64,000 nt of DNA, from the NCBI GenBank assembly GCA_036389395.1, contig DASVPY010000063.1:24690-88689 (forward strand), in the 5' to 3' direction. Of this stretch, positions 53,054 to 61,818 are shown one piece after another (position 1 is the first letter of the stretch; every line of letters starts with the position of its first letter). Under the pieces are notes generated by a model. The model did no database searches. It had not been told where the DNA came from and saw nothing but the letters and a program-made list of their open reading frames with translations. Made by a program: the position numbers and the translations under genes. The DNA is from QHXQ01 sp036389395. Its GTDB lineage: Bacteria > Acidobacteriota > Blastocatellia > Pyrinomonadales > Pyrinomonadaceae.

Positions 53054-54584
53054 CGCGCCGGCGCTGAGCAATCTTATGTGGCAACTGCGAAAAGCATTCT
53101 GGAACCGCCTGGCGACCAAGAAGTTCGCCAGTAACAAACCGGCGACGATTCCCGTCCCGCGCGACGGCGGGCGCGAACTCAAAGCCGTGAGCTTCGCCAG
53201 CCAGTTTCCCGGCATCCCCATCCCCAACATACGCGTCGCCGACCACGTGCCCGACGACGAGGCCGAGCCGCTGAAGGTCGCCTTCTACAAGTTCCAGGTC
53301 GGGATGTACACCGTCTTCCCCGCCAACCAGCCGGGGCTGCCGCCGATCAGCGCCGACCCGCAGCAGGCGCTCGCAGAGGCTTACACCGAAGCGCACCGGA
53401 AACTATTTCCGCCGCCCGTCCTGCCCGAAGAGTACAAGGGCGAGATCGATCTCGGCCGCATCGCCGTCGCCAGCCCTTACGCCTGCTACGTCGAGCGCGC
53501 GCCCGAAGGCGGCTACCAGTGGGACTTGCGCGAACTCGACGGCTACGAGCGCCACGCGGGCTTGCGCTCCATCGGCGTCCGCGTCCTCTTCCGTGTCAAC
53601 GAAGGCGCGCGCCGGCTTGAGGCGACGCAGATAGATTGCGAGTTAGGCACGTGCCGGCCGGGCGACCCCGACTGGGCGCTCGCGCAGAAGCTCGCGCTCT
53701 GCGCGGCCACGACCCACGTCTCGCTCGTGCGCCACTTCAACGGCGTGCATCTGGCCGCGGGCGGCCCCTTCGCCATCGCCACGCGCAACCGCCTGCCCGC
53801 CGCACACCCTTTGCGGCGGCTGCTCTGGCCGCACATGTACGGCACGCAGTACAGCAATCAGATCGTCACCAAAGGTCAGATGGCAAAGGGCGGCGACTTC
53901 GAGACGATCTTCAGCTTCACGCACCGCGGGATGTGTAAGCTGTTCGAGGAGACCTACGAGCGTTACGACATCACAGTCCTCGACCCCGAGCGCGACGCCG
54001 AGCAGCGCGGCATCCTCGACGCGGGATTCGACACGCCCGTCCTCTCGAACCGTCGGGCAATCTTCGACGTGATGCACGCACACGCCCTGCGCTACCTGCG
54101 CGTCTACTACGACTCGGACGAAAAACTCCGCGCCGACGCGAGCGTCCAAGGCTGGGTCGAGGAGTTGGAGCGACTCATCCCGAACGGCGTCCGCAAGCTG
54201 CTCGGCGACCAACTCACAGTCGGGCGCGCGGCGCGTCTCATCGCCGCCTTCATCTACCTGGCGGCGGTCGAGCACGAGGCGCTCGGCACGGGTCTCTGGA
54301 ATTATCAACTGTGGACACACGTCCAGCCTGTGCGCGTCTACGCGAACGGGCAGCGCGAGCCGCTGGACGTGTACCAACGCCTGGTCAACGCCAACTTCAA
54401 CCTCAACGTCAGCCGCACGCGGCTCATGCACGACTTCGGCTACATGGCGCTCGACCAAAAAGGCGCTGACGCCTTCCGCCTCTTCCGCTACGAGCTGCAA
54501 ACCCTGCAAGAGAAAATGCAGCAAGAGCCTGACGCCTCTTGGAAAATCTACCCGAACATCCTCGAAGCCAACATCAACGCTTAA
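53043..54584 (+). CDS. Lipoxygenase-like protein
   Basis: 513 aa from GTG 53043; ATG 53076 is an alternative. The lipoxygenase core is visible in VSLVRHFNGVHLAAGGPFAI and ATRNRLPAAHPLRRLLWPHM: His231 and His236 fit the H-x4-H iron site, followed by the LPxxHPxxxLLxPH stretch. A third His is at 411 (LAAVEHEALGTGLWNY). The usual Asn/His four residues later is Gly415, and the C-terminal Ile ligand is absent (protein ends NINA). It lacks a PLAT domain. It may oxygenate fatty acids, perhaps the product of the haem enzyme upstream, or be a degenerate relative. Confidence 0.72.
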   Translation: MSPSAPALSNLMWQLRKAFWNRLATKKFASNKPATIPVPRDGGRELKAVSFASQFPGIPIPNIRVADHVPDDEAEPLKVAFYKFQVGMYTVFPANQPGLPPISADPQQALAEAYTEAHRKLFPPPVLPEEYKGEIDLGRIAVASPYACYVERAPEGGYQWDLRELDGYERHAGLRSIGVRVLFRVNEGARRLEATQIDCELGTCRPGDPDWALAQKLALCAATTHVSLVRHFNGVHLAAGGPFAIATRNRLPAAHPLRRLLWPHMYGTQYSNQIVTKGQMAKGGDFETIFSFTHRGMCKLFEETYERYDITVLDPERDAEQRGILDAGFDTPVLSNRRAIFDVMHAHALRYLRVYYDSDEKLRADASVQGWVEELERLIPNGVRKLLGDQLTVGRAARLIAAFIYLAAVEHEALGTGLWNYQLWTHVQPVRVYANGQREPLDVYQRLVNANFNLNVSRTRLMHDFGYMALDQKGADAFRLFRYELQTLQEKMQQEPDASWKIYPNILEANINA

Positions 54585-54717
54585 ACGCAAGCCGGCCCGT
54601 CGTGTGAAGGTTGGCCGGTCACGCTTTCGTCTCTGACCTTGAACCCGAGCGCGGTCACGGGCGACAGCGCCAGCGGCCGAGCGACACGCGCGGTCACCGT
54701 TAAATGAACAACGCCGG

Positions 54718-54854
54718 GGCGGTTGCGTCTCGCGCGCGGCCGGGTTAACACAGAGGGCACAGAGGAAACACAGAGAGCACAGAAAAAACTGTGTCCTCTG
54801 TGCTAACTCTGTGCCCTCTGTGTTGGAAACGGCCGCGCGCGAGACGCAACCGCC
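54718..54854. repeat. Long palindromic intergenic repeat, copy 2 of 4 (perfect 25-bp outer arms)
   Basis: ggcggttgcgtctcgcgcgc (start of a 25-bp arm, 54718-54742) has its exact complement at 54830-54854. Inside are ACACAGAGG words on the left and CTCTGTGTT on the right, meeting near 54783-54790 in an A/T loop. It lies between the convergent lipoxygenase-like and beta-helix genes and could fold into one 137-nt hairpin on either strand. Confidence 0.9.
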
Positions 54855-54869
54855 GACCGCTATCGAGTT

Positions 54870-57800
54870 CTATGGCCGCCCGAAGCGGAGGCGGTACTCG
54901 GTGGAGTTCAGGAAGCCGTTGACCATCGTGCGGAAGTCGTCGGGGTGCGCCGTCAGGTAGTTCAGCCAGCCCTGATACCCGCCCGGCTCCGGCGTGCGCC
55001 GCAGGTAGCCGTAGTACTGCATGGCGACGAAGGCGCGGGCGAACTCGGCCTGCGTGACCTGTTGGCTCTGCACGACGGCGCGCAGGACTTGCGCGCGCGT
55101 GAGCGTGCCGGCCGCGAGGCGTGTGGCCAGTTCCGCCTGTGTCAGCGTCACCTGCGCCTGCCCGTCCGGGTCGGCCGGGTCGGGCGTCGTGATCTGGCCG
55201 AGCTGGTAGCGCGCCAGCAGGGCCGCCACGTACTCGGCGTCCGACTTCGCGTCGTAGCGCGCCTTGAACTCCGTGCGTCGGGCGAAGTCGGTGGCGAACT
55301 GCGCCCGCCGCTGGAAGGTCTCGGCCGCGGTCTGCCCCGTCACGCCGCGCATGTCCTGAATGATCTGTGCGTACTCCGGCAGCAGCCCGTCGAACGCCAC
55401 CTGATAAAAGTTGAAGACGTAGAAGCCCTTGAGCCGGAACTCCGGCGAGCCGAAGAAGGCCGCGGAGACCGTGATGCGGTCGCAAGCCGCGGACGGGCTG
55501 TTGGGGTCTAGGTTGTTCACGTCCGGGCAGCGGTTCAGCACGCCCGACCAAGGCTCGCCCGCCTCCGGCTCGCGGGCCAGAAAATCCAAATACTGCTGGC
55601 GGACGAAGAACGGCGTGGTCAGCACGGGGTTCGTCTGGCCCGGCTGATCGTTGTCGGTGATCGTGACGGTGACGCGCCCCGGCGCGCCCAGGCTCACCCC
55701 CGTCGCGCCGCGCAGCACCACGTCGAACGTCTCCGCGCCCTCGACGTGGCCGTCGTCAATGATCGGCACGGTGAAGCTCTTTTGCGTCTCGCCGGCCGCG
55801 AACTGGAGCGTGTCAATCGTGGTCGCGTAGTCGCACCGGGCGAAGGCCGCGCCCGGCAAGGTCTGCGTGTCGTCGCACCTGACGGCGGCCGGGTTGTCCA
55901 CGGTCTGGTAGTAGAGCGTGGCCGCGCCGCCGCTGACGAAGCCGGCGCGCGTGACGGTGATCGTGGCCTGCCTGGCCCCTTCGCTCACGGTGAACTGCGC
56001 GGCGGTGAACTGCGCCGTGCTGGTCGTCAGCGCGAGGTTGTCGAAGACGGCCGTGCCGGGGTCGCCGACCGGCTGCGCCGTGCCCGCCGACAGCTCGACG
56101 GCGAGGGCCGAGACGCTCTTCTCCAGACTCTTGCGGTAGCGCTCGGTGAACGTCTGGTTGTCGGCGCTGGTCTCGAAGACGATGGCGTTCGCGGGCGCGT
56201 CGTGGCGGAAGCGCCAGTAGCGATGCGCCGCCTGATCGTAAGGGATGACCTGCTGCGAGAGGACGCCGCCGACCCGCACCTGGAAGACGAGCACCAGCGT
56301 CGAGGCGTCGAGGATGCCGAACCGGGCGAGCGCCTGCGGCGCGAAATCCTTCAGCGCCGCGCTGTTGCCCGCGCCGACCATGAAGCGGTAGAAGTTCTGC
56401 TCGTCCTCGCCGATGGCGAAGACGGTCTCGGCCCCGTTCGCCGCCGCGCGCACCACCTCGACGCCCACCTGCCCGGCGGTGAAGTCGAAGCTGTTCACGG
56501 AGACGTAGCCGTTGTAGTGCAAGCCGCTGACGTTGGCGCGCGGTGTGATGACGAGTTGGCCGCCGGTCTGCGCGACCGTGACGAGCGGATCGAACGCGCC
56601 CGCGGGCTGGGTCAGCGTGCCGAGATTCCACTTGTCCGCGTCGCGCTGGGGCGCGTCGAAGTCGTCCGAGGGCGGCGGCGGCAGCGCGGGCGCGGACTGC
56701 GGCGCGACCGCGAAGTTCGCCGTCTGGCTGCTGCCCAGCGCGGGGAAGTCCACGCGCGGCTGCACGAAGGCGTAGTAGGGACTCGCGGCCGTGACCGTGT
56801 AGCTGCCGCCGGCCGCGACGGCGAACGAGTAGTTGCCGGCGGCGTCAGTGCGCGCCACGCGCGCGAGCGTGCCCGAAAGCGTGACGGTCACGTCGCCCAC
56901 GCCCGCCCCGCCCTGTGTGACGCGCCCGCTGATGGTCAGGCCAGCCGGCGGCGTGGCCGTCACCGGCCGGCAAGGGGAGAACTCCGAGGTGTTGCCCTGC
57001 GGGTCGGTCGCCGTCGCCGTCACGACCTCGCCGACCGTGGTCGGCCCGAAGATCGAGACGCCGATGGTGGCGTTGCCGCCGCCGTCGGTCGAGACGAGGG
57101 AGAAGCCGAGGAACCGCTGGCCCTCGCCGTTGCCCGAAGGGTCGCACGACGGGCTGGCGAAGTACTCGACGCGGAACTGCGTGTTCGCGGTCGAGTTGAG
57201 CGTGCCCGCGACGTTAGTGATGCCGCCCACGGCGACGGCCGCGGAGAGCACGGGGAAGTTCTGTAAGCCGTTGGCTCCTGTGTCGGCGTCGCCCGCGTCG
57301 TTGGCCGTGACGCCGTTGGTGCCGAGGTCTATGCCGAGGTTCGTGTTCGCGTAGATCGAGTTCGACTCGATGGCGTTGCCCGTGCCGGTGTTGAAGAAGT
57401 TGACGGCCACGCCGTTGCGCGCGTTGAAGGCGATGACGTTGCCGTTGAGCGTGTTCCCGTCGCGCGAGTTGATGAGGACGCCGTGTTGCCCGTTGCCGAG
57501 CGCGGTCGTGCCGTCGGCCCCGACGCCGACGTAGTTGTTCAGCAGTTGGTTGCCGTTGTTGTTGAGCGAGATGCCGTGCAGGCCGTTAGCGGCGACGACG
57601 TTGCGCCCCTGCGTGTTGGCCGCGCCGACGAGGTTGCCGCCGCCGCTGTTGCGGATCGAGATGCCTTCGCCGCCGTTGGACAAGGCGGCCGTGCCGGCGG
57701 CGTTCGTGCCGATGAGGTTGCCCTGCATGGTGTGGCCGGGCGCGGCGTTGCCGTTGATGTCTATGCCCGCGCCGCCGTTGCCGGAGATGACGTTGCCGGG

Positions 57801-58793
57801 GGGCTGCCCCGGCGTCACGGTCAGCCCGCCGACGAGGTTGTTCGCGCCGCCCTGGATGAAGAGGCCCGTGCCGCTGTTGCCGCGGTCGAGCGCGCCCGTC
57901 ACGTCCGTGCCGACGTAGTTGCCCTGCACGGTGTTCGAGCCGGTGAAGAGCGCGACGCCGGTGACGTTGGCCGAGATGACGTTGCGGGCCGCGGCGGTCG
58001 CGCCGCCGATTGTGTTGTCGGTGAAGCCGCTGATGGTGATGCCGCTCTGCCCGTTGCCGAGGGCGGCGGTGCCGGTCTTGTCCAGGCCGATGATGTTGCC
58101 CTGGACGACGTTGTTCCCCGCCCCCGTGCTGCCGAAGATGTTGATGCCGTTCAGGCGGTGGCCGGAGATGACGTTGCGCTTGTCGGGCGTCGCGCCGCCG
58201 ATGACGTTGCCGGTGCTGCTGCTGATGTTGACGCCTTCGCGGCTCAGGTCGGGGAAGTTGGCCGTGCCCGCGGCGTCCGTGCCGAGGAAGCAGCCCTCGA
58301 CGCGGTTGTTGTTGCCGACGCTGATGCTGATGGCGGCCGCGTTGCTGAAGCGGTTGATGACGAGGCCGCGCACCGTGCTGTTGCCGCCGCGGATTTGGAG
58401 GCCCGAGCCGTTCGCGCCGGGGCCGACCAACTCGACGAGGAGCACGGCGTTGCTGCCTTCGGCCAGCGTGTTGGGCGAAGCGCCGGGCTGCGTGTAGCCG
58501 TCTATGACGACCGGGTCGGTGAGCGCGGGCAGGATCGTGACGGGCACGATGCTCTGGACGCCCGACCCCGGAATGTTGAAGGCGATGGTCTGCGTGCCGG
58601 CGGCGGCGTTCGCATCCAGGATGGCCTGCCGGAGCGAGCCGGGGCCGGCGTCGTTCGTGTTCGTGACGGTGATGGTCTGCGCCGCCGCGGCCTGCAAGCC
58701 GAGCAGGCAGAAGATGACGGCGGCCGCGGCCTGCGCGCCGCAGGCCAAGACCCTCTTCGCGGCCGTGCGACGATTGAGGCTGGGGCGTGGCAT
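54870..58793 (-). CDS. Large secreted beta-helix / Calx-beta / DUF4214 surface protein
   Basis: 1307 aa with a long signal peptide (ACGAQAAAAVIFCLLGLQAA). Order: CSLREA-like opener (VTNTNDAGPGSLRQAILDAN) and a right-handed beta-helix with about 20-residue turns rich in NxVxGN words to residue 500; an Ig-like part; a carboxypeptidase-regulatory domain (GLTISGRVTQGGAGVGDVTV); a laminin-G/DUF1349-like domain; Calx-beta (RQATITVTRAGFVSGGAATL to TVTITDNDQ); and DUF4214 (FFVRQQYLDFLAREPE to the end). The architecture suggests an exopolysaccharide-binding adhesin. It is monocistronic, bounded by palindromic repeats on both sides. Confidence 0.9.
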   Translation of the reverse strand: MPRPSLNRRTAAKRVLACGAQAAAAVIFCLLGLQAAAAQTITVTNTNDAGPGSLRQAILDANAAAGTQTIAFNIPGSGVQSIVPVTILPALTDPVVIDGYTQPGASPNTLAEGSNAVLLVELVGPGANGSGLQIRGGNSTVRGLVINRFSNAAAISISVGNNNRVEGCFLGTDAAGTANFPDLSREGVNISSSTGNVIGGATPDKRNVISGHRLNGINIFGSTGAGNNVVQGNIIGLDKTGTAALGNGQSGITISGFTDNTIGGATAAARNVISANVTGVALFTGSNTVQGNYVGTDVTGALDRGNSGTGLFIQGGANNLVGGLTVTPGQPPGNVISGNGGAGIDINGNAAPGHTMQGNLIGTNAAGTAALSNGGEGISIRNSGGGNLVGAANTQGRNVVAANGLHGISLNNNGNQLLNNYVGVGADGTTALGNGQHGVLINSRDGNTLNGNVIAFNARNGVAVNFFNTGTGNAIESNSIYANTNLGIDLGTNGVTANDAGDADTGANGLQNFPVLSAAVAVGGITNVAGTLNSTANTQFRVEYFASPSCDPSGNGEGQRFLGFSLVSTDGGGNATIGVSIFGPTTVGEVVTATATDPQGNTSEFSPCRPVTATPPAGLTISGRVTQGGAGVGDVTVTLSGTLARVARTDAAGNYSFAVAAGGSYTVTAASPYYAFVQPRVDFPALGSSQTANFAVAPQSAPALPPPPSDDFDAPQRDADKWNLGTLTQPAGAFDPLVTVAQTGGQLVITPRANVSGLHYNGYVSVNSFDFTAGQVGVEVVRAAANGAETVFAIGEDEQNFYRFMVGAGNSAALKDFAPQALARFGILDASTLVLVFQVRVGGVLSQQVIPYDQAAHRYWRFRHDAPANAIVFETSADNQTFTERYRKSLEKSVSALAVELSAGTAQPVGDPGTAVFDNLALTTSTAQFTAAQFTVSEGARQATITVTRAGFVSGGAATLYYQTVDNPAAVRCDDTQTLPGAAFARCDYATTIDTLQFAAGETQKSFTVPIIDDGHVEGAETFDVVLRGATGVSLGAPGRVTVTITDNDQPGQTNPVLTTPFFVRQQYLDFLAREPEAGEPWSGVLNRCPDVNNLDPNSPSAACDRITVSAAFFGSPEFRLKGFYVFNFYQVAFDGLLPEYAQIIQDMRGVTGQTAAETFQRRAQFATDFARRTEFKARYDAKSDAEYVAALLARYQLGQITTPDPADPDGQAQVTLTQAELATRLAAGTLTRAQVLRAVVQSQQVTQAEFARAFVAMQYYGYLRRTPEPGGYQGWLNYLTAHPDDFRTMVNGFLNSTEYRLRFGRP

Positions 58794-58970
58794 GAAAATA
58801 ATCCCTTCGGTTCGTCTGCGCGCGCGGGCATCTCGTGTCCGCTACCTACTAACGCGTGGAATAAACACGAAGGGGATCACGCAAATTATGACGGGCTGAA
58901 AAGGTGGGGCGGGTGATGGCCGACGCCGACGCCCTAGAGCGTTTCGAGGTTGAGTGTACCCGACGCGTAG

Positions 58971-59055
58971 TTAACACAGAGGGCACAGAGGTCACACGGA
59001 GGACACAGTTTTTCTCTGTGTCCTCCGTGCTAACCCTGTGCCCTCTGTGTTAAAT
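58971..59055. repeat. Long palindromic intergenic repeat, copy 3 of 4
   Basis: Left words AACACAGAGGGCACAGAGG with the complementary right words, joined by a T-rich loop near 59008-59015. The left flank gaggttgagtgta (58946-58958) matches the complement of the right flank of copy 4, and CGGCCGC follows on the right. It lies between the beta-helix gene start and the YncE gene stop. Confidence 0.85.
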
Positions 59056-59091
59056 CCGGCCGCGCGCCAGCCCGCAAGCCCGAGGTGGACT

Positions 59092-60306
59092 TTATTCACC
59101 CTTCGGGCGCGCGGCGGGTTTGCGCGGGGCGGGTTTGCGCGACCCCTCGCGCGTGATCGAGCCGCCGACCGGCGGTATCTGCCCGAACTTGATCCCCTCG
59201 ACCGGCTGCTCCCCGGCGAACGCGATCTGGTAGACGTGGATCGTGCTCGGCCGGTAGTTCGAGACCCAGACCTGGCGGCTGCCCGGCCGGACGGTCACGC
59301 CGATGGGATGCACGTCCGTCGGGACGGTGAAGAGCTGCACCATCTTCTCGGCGTCCACGACGCCCAACTGGTTGTCCTCGTAGTTGCAGACGAAGACGTA
59401 GCGCTCGTCGTCGGAGAGCGCGATGGTGCGCGGCTGCGTGCCGACCCTGGCGACGGCGACGATCTCGTCGGTCGCCGTGTCGATCTTCTTCACCACGCCG
59501 AGCGCGTTCATGCTGACGTAGAGGTAGCGCCCGTCGCGCGTGATGACGATGTGGCGCGGGTTGTAGTCCACCGTGATCGTCTTGACGACCGTGTGATCCC
59601 GGCTCACGTCGATCTTGGAGAGCGTGTCGGCCCCCATGTTGGCGACGTAGGCGTAGCGCCCGTCGGGCGTGAACGTGATGCCGCGCGGCACGCGCCCGAC
59701 CGGCACGTCCTTGAGCCGCTCGAAGGTCTTGGCGTCTATGACCGTGACCGACTGCGAGTTCCAGTTGGCGACGTAGGCCCAGCGCCCGTCCGGGCTGATG
59801 GCGATGACCTTGGGGATGTCGCCGACCTGCACGCGCCGCACGATCTCGTACTTATCGGTGTCCACGACGACGACCATCTTCTTCTCGTAGAGCGAGACCC
59901 AGGCGTAGCGCCCGTCGTCGGTGAAGGCGCACTCGACGGCCTCGCCGCCCACGGGGATCGACTTGATGATCTCGTAGGTCTGCGCGTCTATGAAGGTGAC
60001 GACGTGCCCGTAGAGGTTGTTGACGAAGATGCGCTTGCCGTCGGGCATGACGCGCAGAGACTTCGGCCCCGCCGGGACGGTCAGCCGCTTGACGAGCGTC
60101 AGGCTCGTGATCGGGCGTGTGTCAGGCGGCGTGGCGGGGGCGGCCGGCGCGCCCATGACGGCCGCGTCGCGCGCGGCGGTCGTGGCGGCGGCCGGCGGCT
60201 CCGTCTGCGCGCGCGCCGTGGTGACCGTGGAGCGGCGCGAGCACTGGACGGAGGTCAGCAACGCGAGCGCGGCCAAGCCGGCGAGCAGCCATTTGCGAAA
60301 AACCAT
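59092..60306 (-). CDS. Exported YncE-like beta-propeller protein
   Basis: 404 aa from ATG 60306 with GGAGG upstream; the frame opens at 60363. A signal peptide (LLAGLAALALLTSVQCSRRS) contains Cys after a near-lipobox, so it could be a lipoprotein although Gln precedes Cys. An Ala/Thr/Pro linker leads to seven YVTN blades (RIFVNNLYGHVVTFIDAQTY, RYAWVSLYEKKMVVVVDTDK, WAYVANWNSQSVTVIDAKTF and so on). The Arg/Lys/Pro-rich tail KPAPRKPAARPKGE is unusual. Propellers of this sort are periplasmic scaffolds or link to electron transfer. Role unknown. Confidence 0.87.
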   Translation of the reverse strand: MVFRKWLLAGLAALALLTSVQCSRRSTVTTARAQTEPPAAATTAARDAAVMGAPAAPATPPDTRPITSLTLVKRLTVPAGPKSLRVMPDGKRIFVNNLYGHVVTFIDAQTYEIIKSIPVGGEAVECAFTDDGRYAWVSLYEKKMVVVVDTDKYEIVRRVQVGDIPKVIAISPDGRWAYVANWNSQSVTVIDAKTFERLKDVPVGRVPRGITFTPDGRYAYVANMGADTLSKIDVSRDHTVVKTITVDYNPRHIVITRDGRYLYVSMNALGVVKKIDTATDEIVAVARVGTQPRTIALSDDERYVFVCNYEDNQLGVVDAEKMVQLFTVPTDVHPIGVTVRPGSRQVWVSNYRPSTIHVYQIAFAGEQPVEGIKFGQIPPVGGSITREGSRKPAPRKPAARPKGE

Positions 60307-60650
60307 AGAAGCCTCCAAACCGGGAATCAATTGAGCGCCTGTGTGTGATCTGGTGTCAGCCATCCGCGTCGGAGAGTGCCCCGTTAGATGAGCAAGTTAG
60401 TCGGCGGAGTTTACCGCGCCGCCGGCGGCGGGCTAGAGCCTAATGCGGGTGCGGCGGCTATGAGTGCCCGGCGGCGAACCGCCCGCCTTACGCAAGGTGC
60501 TGCAAACTATCACACCGAGGCCGGCGGATGCAACCGGCAGCCGCGCGTTTGCCGCCGACCCGACGTTTAACCGCCGCCGCACGAAGGGCCGAAGCAACCA
60601 ATCCGGCGCTGCGTCATCCTTTTATACGTCACTACACGGCCCGGCTCACG

Positions 60651-60709
60651 CGCCTTGTGAGTAAACTTGAAGAGTCCGCGGCCGCTGTGCTAGTGTCTTT
60701 CACAAGGCG
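60651..60709 (+). promoter_or_regulatory. Promoter bracketed by a 10-bp inverted repeat, upstream of SGNH gene 1
   Basis: TTGAAG (60667-60672), 18 nt, TAGTGT (60691-60696) within TGCTAGTGT forms an extended -10 promoter. The arms cgccttgtga (60651-60660) and tcacaaggcg (60700-60709) flank it, one upstream of the -35 and one at the start point. That geometry suits a repressor or dual operator. Confidence 0.4.
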
Positions 60710-60793
60710 TGCAAAGGACGCCTCCACACCGACAACTGAATACTTGCCCCGCCCTCTTCGTCCCCTCCCCGAATTAATTAGGCCCCTTGGTTC

Positions 60794-60815
60794 AGGCAAT
60801 ATTTTTTGCCTTTTT
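60794..60815 (+). terminator. Small hairpin with T-run just before SGNH gene 1
   Basis: aggcaa (60794-60799) and ttgcct (60806-60811) pair around tatttt, followed by TTTTT to 60815. The ribosome site AAGGAG and ATG 60841 come 15-25 nt later. It could attenuate transcription into the gene. The stem is only 6 bp, so it is tentative. The rest of the 60307-60840 gap holds no gene I can support. Confidence 0.4.
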
Positions 60816-60840
60816 ACTTGATGGAAGGAGTTTTGGATTA

Positions 60841-61782
60841 ATGACCTTGAAGACAGTTTTGCTCGCGGCCGCGATGGCGCTTTCATTAGGCGTCGGGCTG
60901 GCCCAGTCGAACGCAGGCCAGGTCAGGCGCGCGCCCGCCGCGGTCTCGGCTACATCTGACACGACCGGCATCTTTAACGCGGCCGCGCTGGGATCATTCT
61001 TCCGCCAGCTCGCGGCCACGGAGGCGCACAACGCCCATCGGCCCGTGCGCATCATGCAGTACGGCGACTCGCACACGAAGGCCGATCTCTTCACCGGCGC
61101 GGTGCGGCGCAGCTTCCAGCGCGACTTCGCGGGCGACGTTTACCTCGTGGCGGAAGCCTCGCACGGCGCGGCGGCGGCCGGCGAGGGCCAGACGATTCTT
61201 TACGAGGCGCTCGGCGTCAACGGCGCGCGCGCCAAACGCCTGCGCGCGCTGACCGAAGACGCGTCCTTCCTGCAAGCCCTCGCGCGGCGCAAGCCGTCGC
61301 TCATCGTCCTCGCTTACGGCACGAACGAGGTGACGGACGAAGACTGGACGGTCGAGTCCTACGAGCGGATGTTCGTCGAGATAATCAACCGCTGCCGGGC
61401 CGCCGCGCCCACAGCCTCCGTCCTGATCGTCGGCCCGCCCGACCGCGCCGTGCGTGGGGCGCGCGGCTGGGCGTCAGTCCGGCGGATGCCTGAGTTGATC
61501 GAGGCGCAGCGGCGCGCGGCCTTGAGCGCGGGCGCGGCCTTTTGGAGCGCCTCCGACGCGATGGGCGGCGCGGGTTCGATGAACGTGTGGGTCGCGCGCG
61601 GCATGGCGCAGCCCGACCACGTACACTTCACCGCCGCCGGCTACAGTCGGCTCGGCGCGATGTTCTATAGCGATCTGATGAACGCCTACCGCCGCAAGCA
61701 GCCGGACACGGCCAAGCCCGCGCTCAGCGACGAAGACCTGCGCTTCATGCGCGGCGTGCCCATCACGCGGACGCCCAGGTGA
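60841..61782 (+). CDS. Exported SGNH/GDSL hydrolase, short paralogue
   Basis: 313 aa from ATG 60841 with signal peptide (TVLLAAAMALSLGVGLAQ). SGNH blocks: YGDSHTKADLFT with Ser nucleophile, LIVLAYGTNEVTD with Asn, and GMAQPDHVHFTAAGYSR with Asp-x-His (DHVH). It belongs to the alginate-acetyltransferase/OafB-like SGNH group acting on O-acetylated glycans in the periplasm. It is a clear paralogue of the gene at 61819-63063, but lacks about 110 central residues. The two genes converge 36 bp apart. Confidence 0.87.
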   Translation: MTLKTVLLAAAMALSLGVGLAQSNAGQVRRAPAAVSATSDTTGIFNAAALGSFFRQLAATEAHNAHRPVRIMQYGDSHTKADLFTGAVRRSFQRDFAGDVYLVAEASHGAAAAGEGQTILYEALGVNGARAKRLRALTEDASFLQALARRKPSLIVLAYGTNEVTDEDWTVESYERMFVEIINRCRAAAPTASVLIVGPPDRAVRGARGWASVRRMPELIEAQRRAALSAGAAFWSASDAMGGAGSMNVWVARGMAQPDHVHFTAAGYSRLGAMFYSDLMNAYRRKQPDTAKPALSDEDLRFMRGVPITRTPR

Positions 61783-61818
61783 AGCGCGCCGCGGCCGTTA
61801 GACATTAGGTAGACGAGT

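Noticed and set aside
57300..58450. Regular repeats resembling a CRISPR-like or satellite array
   Set aside because: They are codons of the beta-helix turns (NVVQGN, GNGQSG words) and vary in spacing and sequence as protein repeats do.
57483..58916. 477-aa plus-strand open frame opposite the beta-helix gene
   Set aside because: Mirrors the Gly/Asn repeats of the beta-helix on the other strand; no independent evidence.
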